DNA of 27,465 nt from Sperchopsis tessellata (taxonomy: Eukaryota > Arthropoda > Insecta > Coleoptera > Hydrophilidae), in assembly GCA_033557685.1 (NCBI GenBank), contig JAWQRN010000655.1, positions 1 to 27,465 on the forward strand. Reading direction: 5' to 3'. The position numbers were made by a program, and so were the translations under genes. Shown here in pieces: positions 1 to 11,579 of this stretch. The notes below the pieces were generated by a model, which was not told the DNA's origin, ran no database searches, and was given only the letters and a program-made list of their open reading frames with translations. Positions within the stretch are counted from its first letter, which is position 1, and each line of letters opens with the position of its first letter.

Positions 1-796
1 GATGCTATTTAACCTATACTCCGAGGCAATATTCCAGGAAGCAATACCTGAAGAAGAACAAGCCGAACAGGTCGTTACCGGACCACTTATCAACAAATTT
101 AGATATGAGGATAACACGGTGATGGTAGCAGACATCATTTGATATTTGCAAAGAATGGTGGAACGAAAGAATGCCATCATTGATTTAAAGAAAACCAAAT
201 ACGTGGTAATTTCAAAAGCACTAACATCTAATATTGACCTTATTATTGACAATACCGGAACAGAAGAGGTAAGGAAGTACAAATTTCTTGGTACCTGGGT
301 AACAAACGGAAACGATCAGATAATAGAAAGCATGATCTTATCTGCAACCACGATTGAAAGCTAGAACTTCAAATTGGAATAGTGAGATATTTCGTGCTTC
401 CCATTCTATTGTACGGCATGTTATCATGGACAGTAAACCAACAACACACAAATAAAATCCAGATTTTTGATATGTGTGTGTACAAGAGAATTTTTGAAAT
501 ATCATGGACTGATTTAGAGGTGCTAAGAGATATGGGCAAGGAGCTGGAAGTGATCCTTATAATTAAAGTTAGAAAACTGGAGTATCAGAATGATATTATG
601 CAGGAGTCAATATAGGATACTGCAGTTTATCATGCAAAATCGTAGCCAATTGAACTGTCGGAAGGCGTTGGATTACCGGCTAACAAATCTTAGTGCCTAG
701 TTCCAGTGTATCTCAGAGGAGCTGTTCAGAGCGGCAGTATCGAAATTCAAAGTAGCTATGCTAATTGCTAACCTCCGACTTGGAGATGACACATGA
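1..796 (+). mobile_element. LINE 3' fragment (RTE-like endonuclease-reverse transcriptase), broken
   Basis: This is the C-terminal half of a non-LTR retrotransposon polymerase and is cut by the window edge. Frame 2 opens with LFNLYSEAIFQEA. The reverse-transcriptase active-site box, normally [FY]ADD, reads YEDN at 104-115. It is followed by MVAD, then a TGA at 140-142 where the family normally continues toward LQRMVER. After it come KKTKYVVISK and YKFLGTWV. A TAG at 362-364 and a deletion of roughly 20 codons lead into frame 1 (382-615) with LPILLYGMLSWTVN and FEISWTD. The reading returns to frame 2 at about 614 (ILQFIMQ) with a TAG at 698-700. It ends with ELFRAAVSKFKVAMLIANLR and a terminal TGA at 794-796. 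The tail residues and motif order match insect LINE families often annotated as craniofacial-development-protein-2-like. The copy is dead: the second catalytic Asp is Asn, and there are several stops and shifts. Clade assignment is by memory of the family. Confidence 0.9.
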
Positions 797-2200
797 AGTA
801 GAAAAAAGAATATAATAAAAAGGATTCAGTGCAATACTAGCCACTCATACAGAATTTGAATAACTTCAATTGAAATAAAATTCATACAAAAGACAGAGAA
901 AATTTATTTAAAAAAAAATTAGGTTTAATAATGAAAATTAATACTGTAAAAAATATTAATCAATATTTATGTCATTAGAGAGGCAAAAAAAAAACTGTGT
1001 TCTAGTGTCTTGTTTTCTCCTCTTTTTAAATCTATATGTAGTTCTTCGTAGGGCTCCGATAATGTATGAATAACTCCAACCTGTTTCGTCCTTTCTTAAA
1101 ATAATAACTATTTGGTCTTTTGCTGCGTGATAATCATAAGTGTTAAAATCTTTCCAATTTTTTGTGTAATAATTTGCTATTTATTTTCTATAGGACTAGA
1201 TGTTCTTGTAAGTAGTTGTTTTAGATAATTTTACATTGATTTATAACATCTATTTTTCATGATGTACTATCATGTATGTTTTCTGGCTTTTTTAGGCTAG
1301 TAATCAAGTCTAAAATCAATAGACGAAACGTTTAGTTAAGAACAAAAGTAGTGAGTCTTCAACCCTGTCCACAATTTTCCTGACTGATACTCCCAAAGAA
1401 TAATAAAAAGAGTATTTTGTTCTCCAATACGGTCAAACTTCATATATATTCTTTGCGCATTTTGTCTTGTTTATAGTATATTTGACATATATGTTGAAGT
1501 CTTTGTAATTAGTTCTTCCTTCTGATGTAACTGCTTGTATCTCACAGTGGACTATACGTGCTGTAAGTAGCTTTACTGTTACGAAACATGATTATTACTA
1601 ATCAGTTGTGATATTTACTTGTTATTACATTTTCTATCGATTCGAATTCTTTATACAGTTCCCAATACTGAATCAAAAGCTAGCCAAACGTAGACTAAAA
1701 ATGCAGTTAATTCATTACAAAATCAGATTACTCCACCATTAGAATACGGTTTTATTGTAAAATTGGAAATTTTCAATTTCATTTGTTAAACTTTTAATAA
1801 CATAGGGTTCTACATTATATACTTATTTAACTTCTAAATTGATATTCCATTGTATTGTACACATTACATATTTTAAAGTGTCTTAATGTTGACCACCTAC
1901 ATTTAGAAAGGATTTCATAATTAGTTCAGTATATTTAGAACTTTAGTTCACTGCAAACTAACTTCATTTTTAAGTACATCAAATGGAAACTCGGAAGCAG
2001 ATTGAATTTCCCAAGCATTACTAATTAGGTATGAAACTGTGATGTGAGGTCGGTCAGTAAGGTAATTATAATTTCCATTTTATTATGATGCGAGCCATGT
2101 CATACAATGTACATGACATAACCTATCAATGCCGACGTGTAAAACAACTTAACCTATTTAGCCAATCGGCTCAAATCAAGCTAACTATAAATTATTGGTG
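797..2200. other. AT-rich spacer, no gene recognised
   Basis: The first part is the likely A-rich 3' tail of the preceding LINE. The rest is AT-rich with short homopolymer runs. On the minus strand, about 1000-1140 reads as a short uninterrupted stretch containing DQIVIILRKDETGWSYSYI. This loosely resembles the helix-turn-helix start of Tc1-like transposases, but it is too short to call. Nothing else supportable was seen. Confidence 0.5.
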
Positions 2201-2224
2201 TGCCATGGCCAGGTTTGTGGGACG

Positions 2225-2290
2225 GCCTGATCTATGTCCCTGGAACGCAGCGCTCTTTGATCCCGTGAGCTATCGATTGCCCTCTTGATT
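2225..2290 (-). other. possible tRNA-like (SINE head) segment
   Basis: On the minus strand this GC-richer patch contains TAGCTCACGGGATC followed by AAGAGCGCTG. That resembles the D-arm and box A of a tRNA (TRGCNNAGYNGG, then GAGCGC). A convincing box B (GGTTCRANNCC) was not found at the expected distance, so a real tRNA is rejected. A decayed tRNA-derived SINE head is only a possibility. Confidence 0.2.
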
Positions 2291-3419
2291 TTAATATACG
2301 TCCTGTGCGAACAATGCGATATGGTACTTTTACATCTACCTATATAAGTTTGATTTATATTTGGCTGCCAGAATATATGTGTTTTGAGTTACAATTTATA
2401 CACTAAATGTGTTCGAAGGGCAGTTGCGTGGAGTTTTAATATTGAGCTTGAAGTGTTGTTCACCGACCGTATTATGATAATGCATCCCTGTCATGTTATA
2501 CATGATATAAAAGTGATTCATCAACGTTATTGACATACCATACATCTATGTTTTCTACATGAACATTGTTAATCTGTCAATATATTACGTTAGCAATTTA
2601 AAGATTAAAACATAACGATCAACTAAAATGTGTCAGGTTGATGTACACAATTACTCAATACCAAATTATATTTTGATTTTTAGCTTTGTCTAAAGAAACC
2701 TTCTTATTTATCTAGCTCTTTTTCTGATTTCATATGTAAGGAGCATGAGTGAGGCTTTGTCTGATTTAAATTTCGAATGCAGTGAATCGCTTTTACATTT
2801 TTACGGAATTTTTATTTTAGAATATCTATTTTAAAATTATAATAGTTCCTCCACTAAAATCTAAAATCTTTATTAGTTATTATTTGAAAGTGATAGCTTC
2901 CATATTGTAAACTAGTCAATGAGCCATAATAAAAAAAATCATTTATTTATTGTAATGTCAATAGGCGTGAATAACAGAGTACAATAAATAAACTTTAAAA
3001 AGTGGTTAAAAAACGTTTTAAAGTACTAATTCTTACATAAGCATTCAATGAATAAGTTCCTAACAGGTAAAACACTACTTAAAACTCACAAATCACCAGT
3101 TTCACATTTAAAAAAGAAGTGTATGATTATAGCCGCTAACAAAGTGTTTCACACCAGAATGCAAACGAAAAAAGAACACAATAACATCATAATACTGTTC
3201 AAACTTAATTAAGGAATAAAATAGTCACTTAATAAAAGTAACTTGATAGCTATTTTGAAAACAAATTCAGTTCCCACTCTTCCCACATCTTTAGGAAACT
3301 AAGACAATTAAGGCTCTATATAATGTACCGTAAATGAATGTCGTATAATGAGGAATATCTGGCATGAGGTGATATCTATTTATAAAGAAACATAATACTA
3401 TTCAATACATATTTAAGTG
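2291..3419. other. AT-rich spacer; may include LINE 3' UTR
   Basis: No coding signal was recognised. Read on the minus strand, the part nearest 2925-2990 contains AATAAATAAATG followed by a run of T and lies downstream of the minus-strand LINE at 3420-4140. It could be the 3' untranslated end of that element, but this is inference from position and base composition only. Confidence 0.3.
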
Positions 3420-4140
3420 AAAATTTACACCACCCCAATATTTATTGGATACCGTATTGGACCGGGAATCCAAAGTATGTAAAGGGTGTAAGATTTAGAG
3501 TATCTACCTTTACCAGCTTAAATCAAATCTGACACTGAAAAAAGGCACTGATAAATCTCTTTTCTATTTAGTTACCATAATATTTGCTTTAAAATTAAGT
3601 ATCAGTCTATTACCAATTATCAAACATTCTCGATAAATATTCTAACTTTATGCACCAACCTATCAAAAAGATATCATCGTAATATCGGCATATATATTTA
3701 GGACTATATTACTACATTTGGATAGATTATTCGTGAGAATAGGCAAAAGCAGTGGACCCAAAACTGAATCCTGAGGAACGTAAGAGGTAACGTAAGGAAG
3801 ATATGCCCTAGAGGCCTCACTGAAATAATATTTTACCTATTGTAACACCACGCAAACCACACATGCGCCACCCCACGCATGTCATTTTGTCTCAACCTGG
3901 TGACCAGTAAATCACGACCAATCATTTCAAAAACAATACTCCAGACGAAACTTAACAACACTTTCAAAGATAATAATCATTGTTGAAAATACGACGATAA
4001 TGAGCTATTTCCTTCTTAAATATTGGAACAGAATTGGAATATTTCAACTTGTCTGCGATATTCCCGTACTTAATCAAATAGAAAAAAAAAGACATATATG
4101 AGGTATTTTGCTACAGACAAAGAGTCATGCTCACAAAAGC
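3420..4140 (-). mobile_element. Jockey/BS-like LINE reverse transcriptase relic
   Basis: Read from high to low coordinates, the minus strand shows the reverse-transcriptase blocks in order. NIADKLKYSNSVPIFKK with HYRRI (family: ...P.KLK.A.V.PIFKKGD..NYRPIS) lies near 3990-4070. VFEMIGRDLLVTRL with MRGVAHVWF (family: AFDTIDH.LLL.KL...G.RG.A..WF) lies near 3860-3950. VPQDSVLGPLL, close to the canonical GVPQGS.LGPLLF, lies near 3745-3780. The active-site box reads YADI at 3681-3692 instead of [FY]ADD. It is followed by NRLILNFKANIMVTK and a weak trace of the FLG[FV].ID block. The Asp of the AFD motif has become Glu. Several stops, frameshifts and a deletion between the first two blocks show it is inactive. 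No 5' ORF or endonuclease domain was found. Exact clade (Jockey, CR1 or X/BS group) cannot be fixed by eye. Confidence 0.85.
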
Positions 4141-4474
4141 CACTATTTCTTATAATATGTCACGAATTACCTAGTGGGCTGAGTTAAAATGTTTTAGTAT
4201 ATCCAAAATCATATGTTCTTTGCTGTAATATAAATAAACCACAGAATAATCATTATTAAAATTATATGCTTTAAATTTACACTTTTTTGAGCATAATGAG
4301 ATTCCAAAGACCCAGTGCCAAATTTACGATGGTATCAATTGATAGACTCTACTAATAATATAGTTGAAGGGAAACTAGTTATTTCTTTGTGATACATATT
4401 TTTGAGATAATTAATGTAGTCAAAACAATAATTAAATATCTGTAACCATTAGGATTGTTTACGAATACAGCTTT
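4141..4474. other. AT-rich spacer
   Basis: No gene, repeat or transposon motif was recognised in this stretch. Confidence 0.5.
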
Positions 4475-4660
4475 TTCCGGTAACCGGTTTACGTCACCAC
4501 TGAAAACTAAAGTTTTCAACTTGTCGAAATCCGAATACCGGCCATGAAAACTGATTGAAAACCGTGGTTTGGATAACCAACCGAAAACCGCGGTTTTGAA
4601 GACCGGTCACGGAAACCGCGGTTATGAAAACCGTGTATCGGTAATGAAAACCGCGGTCAC
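4475..4660. repeat. degenerate array of CCGCGG-centred palindromes
   Basis: A GC-rich patch in AT-rich surroundings. It contains a perfect 14-bp palindrome AAAACCGCGGTTTT at 4584-4597, AACCGCGGTT at 4614-4623, AACCGCGGT at 4649-4657 and a near copy AAACCGTGGTTT at 4559-4570. It also has AACCGGTTT at 4482-4490 and ACCGGT near 4602. The units are separated by variable A-rich spacers such as ATGAAAACC. Three CCGCGG sites occur within about 70 bp. It is not coding. It may be a decayed minisatellite, a transposon subterminal region or a cluster of protein-binding sites. Confidence 0.75.
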
Positions 4661-5540
4661 CTTACATGAGTTTTTTCTGTAAATTCAGCCACTCAAGGAA
4701 GAATAGAGATACTGCTATAATGTGTAACAAATGCCAAAGCAATAATAGTGATATTTGTGAATACATCTTATATTTCAGAGCATAGAATATTAATTATGTT
4801 TATATCAGAGTATTTATTATTTTGGGTATTTTATTTTCTGTTTGTGGCACTAATATCGTAACGCAATGATGCGCCTAAAGCCCAACCAACTAACGTATTT
4901 TCTGTTTGATATGTTTTATGTTCAATAAACTTATCAATACGTGTAATATTGGTTTTATTTAGATTTAAAATTAATTGGAAGATAGTTACACTGGAGTATG
5001 GTATCTCCATTTTTATCACAAGGGTGGAAAATTTCCTTTTGTCGAAAATTTGGCAATTTTTTTATCTTTGAGGGAGGGTTCTGTTGAGAATTTAAATGAA
5101 CAGGTTAACTGCTACTATTCCCGTTTTTTTCGGCAGCATACATTTCCGTAGGTGGCTCACTTGAAGACGGTTTTGTTCTGTTTCTTTGACCTGACGTTAT
5201 GAGCCAGATGTTTTGCCTTTTCATTTTGTTTGGTCTTTTGTTTGTCTTTTGGACATTTCATTTGTTTGTTTATTTGTTGCACTATTTTGTTCTATACGTT
5301 ATTTGTTTTTTTATAAATTTAACTTGATATTGTTTTATTTATTGATCCGATTTGTTTTGTCCCCATTTTGCTTGCAAGTAATTTTTGTTAAAAAAGAATT
5401 TTTGTCTATCGTATTGGTAAGTTTTCGTTTTCATGTTGTATTAATTTATTATGTGTCTATATCGTTGTGATGTTACATGTAAGTCTGCATTCTTGTTATA
5501 TTCTGTATAGTTTGTCTGATGTATGTTAATTTTCAGACTC
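4661..5540. other. AT-rich spacer with T/G-rich low-complexity tract
   Basis: About 5200-5470 is strongly T-rich with repeated TTTGTTT and TTTTGT words. Its 85-codon open frame (5213-5470) is almost only Phe, Leu, Val, Ile and Cys, as expected from T-rich DNA rather than from a membrane protein under selection. No gene is supported. Confidence 0.5.
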
Positions 5541-6699
5541 AGGATCTGATGATGAAAATTAAATATCTTCGAAAACGTTCATCACAACATTTTTTGTTTG
5601 AATTTTTGTGAACCAAAAACCATTCTTGCTACACGATTATTAAGATTTAGTTGTTTGATGTTTATTACGAGTAAAAAATACACCGCAGGAATAGTTATTT
5701 AAAAACAAATAATGCGCGAGTAGTCAAAGGTTAATTTTCTCAAACAGTAGCTACCAAAGCAGTAGTTATTTTTCCAATGTTTGTCAAGTTACTTATACAT
5801 TACATTATTATTAATCTATATAGATTCTAATTTTTATTTTGCCGTATTAACGCAAATTTTAAATAATTATATCATATTTAAATATGTTCCATTGGAAGAA
5901 GGAATACAAAAATGGAAAATATTGCCATTGGTCTGATAGCTAAAACCCCAGTACTGTGGTAAATTGTTCTAATATTTTGTATATATGCATCAAAATGAAA
6001 TAATCCAATCATATATTTAAATTTAATATTCAGAAAAACTACAAAGAGAAAACATTTTAAGGTAGAAATAACTTATTATACTACTATTATACCAATCGAA
6101 TTGAAAGTCCTCCATTAAATATTAAAAAATCTAAAATGCGCATTTGGTTCCCTATGGATTACAGCAGTCGATGCAGTCAGCGAGTCCACGGTTACAATAT
6201 ATTATTTAGAGATACGGGTTCAACCTTTTCGATCATCGCCCAACAAATATTTGTCCAAAGCCGAATGTAGAGTTTAGTTTTATTTATGTCTATAATGTAA
6301 CCCATATTACCAATGATCATAATAAAACAGCGTTTACTTTTAAACAAAAAAATATGAAGGTGAACTTGTTTGATAGAAGTAGTAGTAATACGAAGATTAT
6401 TTTCAACACGATCATCTCATAAAAATTATTTTCTCAGTTTACATTGTGTATGATTCATACAGGTAAATAATTGTTGACAAATATAAGTATTCCCAAAGAG
6501 AGACGTCATGAACTAAGCTTGTTCGTGAAGTGCCACTTATGTTTCTTTAGGCAGCAACAAGTTATGAAAATCCTAGAAAGACTTAAATAATTATTGCAAA
6601 TTTGCAGGTAAATAGAGAGAAGAATCTATTGAAATGCAGTTGGGGTTTTCTGAAAGCTATTCCCAAAATGTTGTGACAAAACATAAATCAAGGTCGCAT
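5541..6699. other. AT-rich spacer
   Basis: A short GC-containing patch at about 5541-5590 (GATCTGATGATGAAAATT, then CTTCGAAAACGTTCATC) stands out and is discussed as a finding. A second patch at about 6165-6240 contains GGGTTCAACC, which resembles a tRNA box B, but no box A partner was found. The rest shows no recognisable gene. Confidence 0.4.
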
Positions 6700-7290
6700 G
6701 TTTTACAGTAAATTAATTTCCTTTAATCTGATATTGCCACAACTTCAAATTAACTTTGAATGTCGTCACTGTTTGAAACATAAAATTTATTAGTTGATTT
6801 TCACCTTGGAGGTGCAAGTTCAGTTCATTTAAATGAGCAGTGATATCCACTAAACATGCTAAATCAATCAACCATTGCCCATTTTGAAATTTCGACGCAG
6901 ATTTTCTTTTGAGTCTATAAAATACTTTAATTTATTTCTCAAATCATAGAAACGTTTAAATATTTTACCACGACTCAACCACCTCCAAAGTATTCGGAAA
7001 TTGGCAGTGATTTAATCCATTTGATCTTATGTAATTTATTGTTACAATGACGATGTTAATAATTTTGTCCATTTTTAAAGTCTCTCCACAAATATGTTAT
7101 TTTAAAAACAAAAAACAAGGAAGCAACAAAATCTCTCTCCAAACATATTTTCTTCATGTGTGATGCAATGATACTTCATAAATCTTTTTGCATCGTATTA
7201 TATTAGTTTTCTTAGTTCTTCCTTGTTTCCAATCGTGGCTGGAGCACCTTCAGCCACTCTACCAGATATGTTTTCAATGGTTGAAGAAGA
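6700..7290 (-). mobile_element. hAT-type transposase relic (SCAND3/GTF2IRD2-like)
   Basis: Read on the minus strand from about 7290 downwards, conserved blocks of this hAT-derived transposase family appear in order. They are EGAPATIGNKEELRKLI (family: DGAPAM.G...G), KYHCITHEE (FHCIIHQE), CGETLKMDKIINIV, INYIRSNGLNHCQF (.NFIRS.GLNHRQF), and WRWLSRGKIFKRFYDLRNKL (VRWLSRGKVL.RFY.LR). After these come QWLIDLACLVDITAHLNELN and HLQGENQL with FKVNLKLWQ. Motif identity is high, but stops and one-base shifts break the frame several times. About 15 extra codons interrupt the segment between HCITHEE and CGETL. The C-terminal dimerisation block and the N-terminal zinc finger were not seen, so this is an internal fragment. 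The plus-strand ORF at 7188-7406 is its antisense shadow. Confidence 0.87.
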
Positions 7291-8654
7291 TCTTGCTAAT
7301 GATACTATTACTGATTACTGACAAACTAACAGAATTAGTCCTGCCGTTCAGAATTCATTATTTTATATCTAGATTTTCGGAGAGCTACATATTAGTCTAT
7401 ACTTAGCAGTTTTTAAAGCTGTTCCAACACCCACAGTTAGCACTTTTAGAAGTTACTTGTCTTACATGTTTATACCCCGGATAACCTAAAGATATCTATT
7501 GTATACCTGCAAGTGTACATACAGAATTACAGAATATATTTATTTTCATTTCTATGACCCGAAAACAAGTTACCTTGTATGTAAGTACATACCTTGGTTC
7601 TCTACAATTCACTTCCAATTAATATTTGAATAGTAGTTAAATTTCTAACTCTTATTTTTGATATAACCAAAAACTTGTTCAAGTATGTACTTTGGAGGAA
7701 AAAAGAAACATAATGTTGTTTAACTGCAACAAGTTGTGTACAAACGTAGAAAATAGTTAAAAACCTAAGCATATCTGTATATTAGTGAATCATATGAAAC
7801 ATGTGGATACTATAACAGTAAGTTGTGTGATAATTTAAAATTATTCTAGATTTTTTTGTTTTATTCTATTTTTTAGCGATAATAATGTGTAATTATAAAC
7901 TCGAAAAATTACTCACCATCCATGGATTAGGCAAATCTGAGTAGAATTATACCTTCGATTTTAGAGTAATATAAGAAAACAGAAACATAATTAAAAAGTT
8001 GTTATGTGAAAAAACAAAATTCTTTTAAACCTTTGAATATTTACATTTATAGACTGTATTAAAAGCAGCATTACGAATAAGTGATTACGATTTATTTTTA
8101 CGGCCTCATGTATTCATTACTTGAATGGTTTCAATTTAATTTAAGTGCCATTAGTGCACATATAAAATTAAGATCAAATTTGTATTGAACTTATATTCAC
8201 GCGACGGCTATGGCTATGGACGTCGTTAGTGTTTATCAGATTTAGAATATATTATTACGTTTTGTTTAAATTGACTATTTGACAGTAATTAGATTGCGAC
8301 TATAGTAAACATCCATAGTGATGGTCGCATTGTAATGGGTGTGTTTGAAATTGTGTAACAAAACCGAAATTATTTTGACTATAGCTTAAATATAATCGTA
8401 TAATTGCGATACACTTAATTTGCTACTAAGGTTTATTTGTTATAATAGCTAGTTGGCAAACTATGGTATAATGTATATTTACCTGTGCACACAAAATACA
8501 CACAATATTATTTCATTAATGTTTCTATTGGTGTTCGCGAATGGTCATAAATAAACACCTTACTACTTATCTATTTTCTTAACTGTTTACTTAGAACAGG
8601 CGTTTACTGTATTATTTATAGGTTGCCTTTGTTATTCTTTTACTTAATTAGGTA
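7291..8654. other. AT-rich spacer
   Basis: The first ~100 bases may hold the decayed upstream part of the hAT transposase, but I could not match it block by block. The remainder is AT-rich without recognised genes, repeats or RNA features. Confidence 0.45.
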
Positions 8655-8870
8655 GAAAAACTGTCAGTTGATAACTGCAGACCCATTACCTTTTGTTTTT
8701 CTTTGCTAAAGTAGTCTATTTTGAAGAGATAATATATAATTATATTTGCCAAAATTACCATCCTAGATTTTGTTGTAGTGCCCATTAAATTCTTAGTGAG
8801 GTATTCGATTGCGTAGGTCAAAAAGTTTAGTGGTTAAGCTTTTTTCCTTTGGTATCAATGGTCTTATTCT
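8655..8870 (+). mobile_element. weak LINE reverse transcriptase trace
   Basis: Two short matches to the non-LTR reverse-transcriptase pattern lie in the right order. At about 8662-8690 the frame reads LSVDNCRPIT, like .S.NYRPIS. At 8801-8818 it reads VFDCVGQKV, like AFDCV.HK.L, followed one frame away by FSFGINGLI at about 8839-8870 (family: L..YGI.G). The sequence between them is too short and full of stops, implying a large deletion. A following stretch with EKFIFDKDQ might be the next block but is not convincing. I call this a decayed Jockey/CR1-like copy on pattern order only; chance cannot be excluded. Confidence 0.5.
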
Positions 8871-11579
8871 AATTTAATTTTATTTTTGAAATTTGGCCGA
8901 AGGAAAAGTTTATATTTGATAAAGATCAATATTTGGCCACACGTCTAATGTGCCTGCCGCTAGTATTTATTTCTAATAAGTAATGAGGTCAAGATCTTAA
9001 GATATAATTTATTTATTTACTAGTAAATATGTCCTTACGTGATGTATTTAACATTTAACTTCTCAATTAGGAGCCTTGCTCTGACTTTTTCGCTAAGGGT
9101 GCTTCTTTAAATGCGTTCTGTTCTTCGTATTCATGTTATCTTGTAACTGTATTAAGCAGATGTCAAATCTAGACTACTAAATGAAAGTTTTCGTATGGGC
9201 AACTCTTCTCAGATAGTGTTTATTGTTTAGAAATAAATTACACGATCTTTATTGTTGCGGAAATCATGGTAGTCATACTTTGTGAGCAAAAGTAGACTAA
9301 CTGTTGCCGACCTATATATCTTAGGAGCAGCTTGATTTATCATAGAAGAAATTCTAATGAAGCACGACAAGTAGTGTAACGATTCAGCATATTTAATAAT
9401 TAAGTTAAAAGTGTCTTTTTACAACGTTTTATTTATCTTTTATTGTCTAGTGCAATGATCACGTGGGTGCCTCTGTTAGAACGCGCATTGCTTCGTTCCT
9501 TCTTCGGCCCTGTAAAACAGCGTGCATAGAGACGATAGTTTGTTAGTCGAAATTTAAAACTTACAGAGTTGTTTACGCTCTCAGATATAGATACGATGCT
9601 ATCTATTAAATTATTTATTCTACAACGATGAAAATTTTTAATAAACTATTTCTTATTTAAATTTCAACATTAAAGACAGAAAACATATTTACAAGTTCCT
9701 TAAATAATTTACATAATAGTTCTGCTTAATTTATATATCATTAGCAATCAATAATTATTTTATTGTATTTTCAGCTCTTTGACATTTAATTTATGCATGT
9801 TAATACTTATGTGCTAGAGAGTATTATCAAGGATATCCAGGTAGAAATTAATACACTATTTACTCAAGTAAAAAATAATTTTGGTGTCGGTTCTTTGGTA
9901 TTAATGTATGCGATGGGTGGACGTCAGACCATACATGCTTATCTCACTAAACATCCCATATGCTTTTTGACAGAAGTTAGCTCGATAGATCATTGATCTC
10001 AATGTCAATGCATTTTGGCAGCTACATTTTAAAATAGAGGAGTATTGAGGAGTATGGAAAGAGGAATAGATATTAGCTAACGGAGAAGTTTTGCTAGAAA
10101 TCTTCCATGGTCTATTCTTCATTTATTTTCAAATTATATTCTGACCATATTTTATATAAAATATATTTCATGGGCTACTTATTAATTTATCTGAAATACA
10201 CGTCACTAAAATATGTTTGTATGTTAGCTAAGTTATATGATGTTTTATTGGATTGGAATATTGTAAACCTTTTGGTATTTTCTAAATCATTTTAAACTGC
10301 AATTACTTGTCCAATTACTCTAAAATACCCTCGGAACTGCTACTCTAACTATACAATAAAGCAAGCTTTTTACGATAAGAATCTTTACCAACGAGTCCGT
10401 TAAACACCATGAGTTGACGATTATATTTTGATAAGCTAGTATAATAGAGCCTTCGCATCATGCAAGTCTATATTATCCACGAAACTTAAAGACCTCTGTT
10501 AATTTTCACGTCTATATAATCAATTTGCTGGACTTAACATTATTGTTTTGTTTGCTGAATTAGCATAAAACCGTAAGGCTGTTTGTTTGTTTCAGTAGAA
10601 ATCCAAAATTTCAACTTATTTTTTTTATAATAATCCGTCGCTTCACCACTCCAGGCATGCTCTTGAGATTTACTACACACATAACCAACATTTGTTTTTG
10701 GGTGTAAGTTCTATAGTTTTTAATAAAAGATCAAATAATTTTTGTTTGCCGCCCAAGGCTAGTGAACGGCCCCATAACTAGCAGGGCTAAAAGAGGATAC
10801 ATGTTTGAAAGAGCAATTCGAATGAGCGTATAAGTGGACCCGCTGAATATGCAGTTTTATCCAACTTCATTTTACAAAGAAAGCTAAATAATACCAAGAG
10901 TAATATGTAGGTAGCTTATTTTGTCATGACAGAACTTCTGAGTTAAAAAGGTAGCTACAGTCTTCATTTTCGTGAAACCAGAAAAGCACACATGCGTGAA
11001 AGATGAAGTACATATTCGAATATAATTAATCTATCCAGACCCACCTTTTTATATAAGTAAAGGGGACATCCAATTAATTCGAATAAAAATTTGATTAACT
11101 ATACTTAGGTTATCTATGAATATACAATGTTTGGTATGTTGTGGATGTAAATAAGTCTTACTAGATTATATTTTCATGTTTTCTGGAAAACCTGAAGATT
11201 TCAAATGTGGCCTTAGAAGTTTACGTACAGATCATACTAGATTATAATTATAACTTTGTCGGAAATTATATGGTGGATACTTTTTAATACATTTATCTTC
11301 ATTGTGTTGGAACATTACATAACTTACACATTATTCTCCCCAGCTTTTGGTAAATAATTTAAAAAAGTACCTCAAAATTTTCAAATGTATCAAAGCACTA
11401 TCACTGGCATAAAGATTCAGAAACTCTTATCATTCCTCAAATTTAATACCTGACGTTTCAAAGGGACATTATAGCAAACATAACCATAAAATATGAACGC
11501 TTCAGAAAAGCTTCCTCCTTTTGCTAGGCACACAAAGAGAGCTGAGTTCTTGATTCTACAAATTTTATAAAGGAACCAG
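8871..11579. other. long AT-rich spacer, no gene supported
   Basis: Overlapping short ORFs on both strands at 9793-10295 match no family I know and have no splice-site or codon pattern to support them. The patch 9460-9530 is GC-richer but shows no coding signal. A minus-strand stretch near 10450-10490 reads SFVDNIDL, faintly like a reverse-transcriptase active site, but its flanks do not match and I do not call it. Confidence 0.5.

Noticed and set aside
2085..2288. 67-codon plus-strand ORF
   Set aside because: No family match; the DNA includes a minus-strand tRNA-like patch and a small palindrome (ATGTCAT at 2098, ATGACAT at 2113). It looks like a chance ORF.
5213..5470. 85-codon ORF that looks like a hydrophobic membrane protein
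   Set aside because: The composition follows directly from T/G-rich low-complexity DNA; there is no start context or domain.
6165..6240. GGGTTCAACC as box B of a tRNA or SINE
   Set aside because: No box A at the right distance and no foldable tRNA arms around it.
7188..7406. 72-codon plus-strand ORF
   Set aside because: Antisense of the hAT transposase relic, whose motifs are clear on the minus strand.
9793..10295. Overlapping short ORFs on both strands, with words such as GGRQTIHAYLTKHP
   Set aside because: I looked for a retroelement RNase H or endonuclease match but no second motif fits.
10440..10500. Minus-strand SFVDNIDL, like a reverse-transcriptase active site
   Set aside because: Flanking blocks (upstream LGPLLF, downstream KTK) are absent, so chance is the simpler reading.
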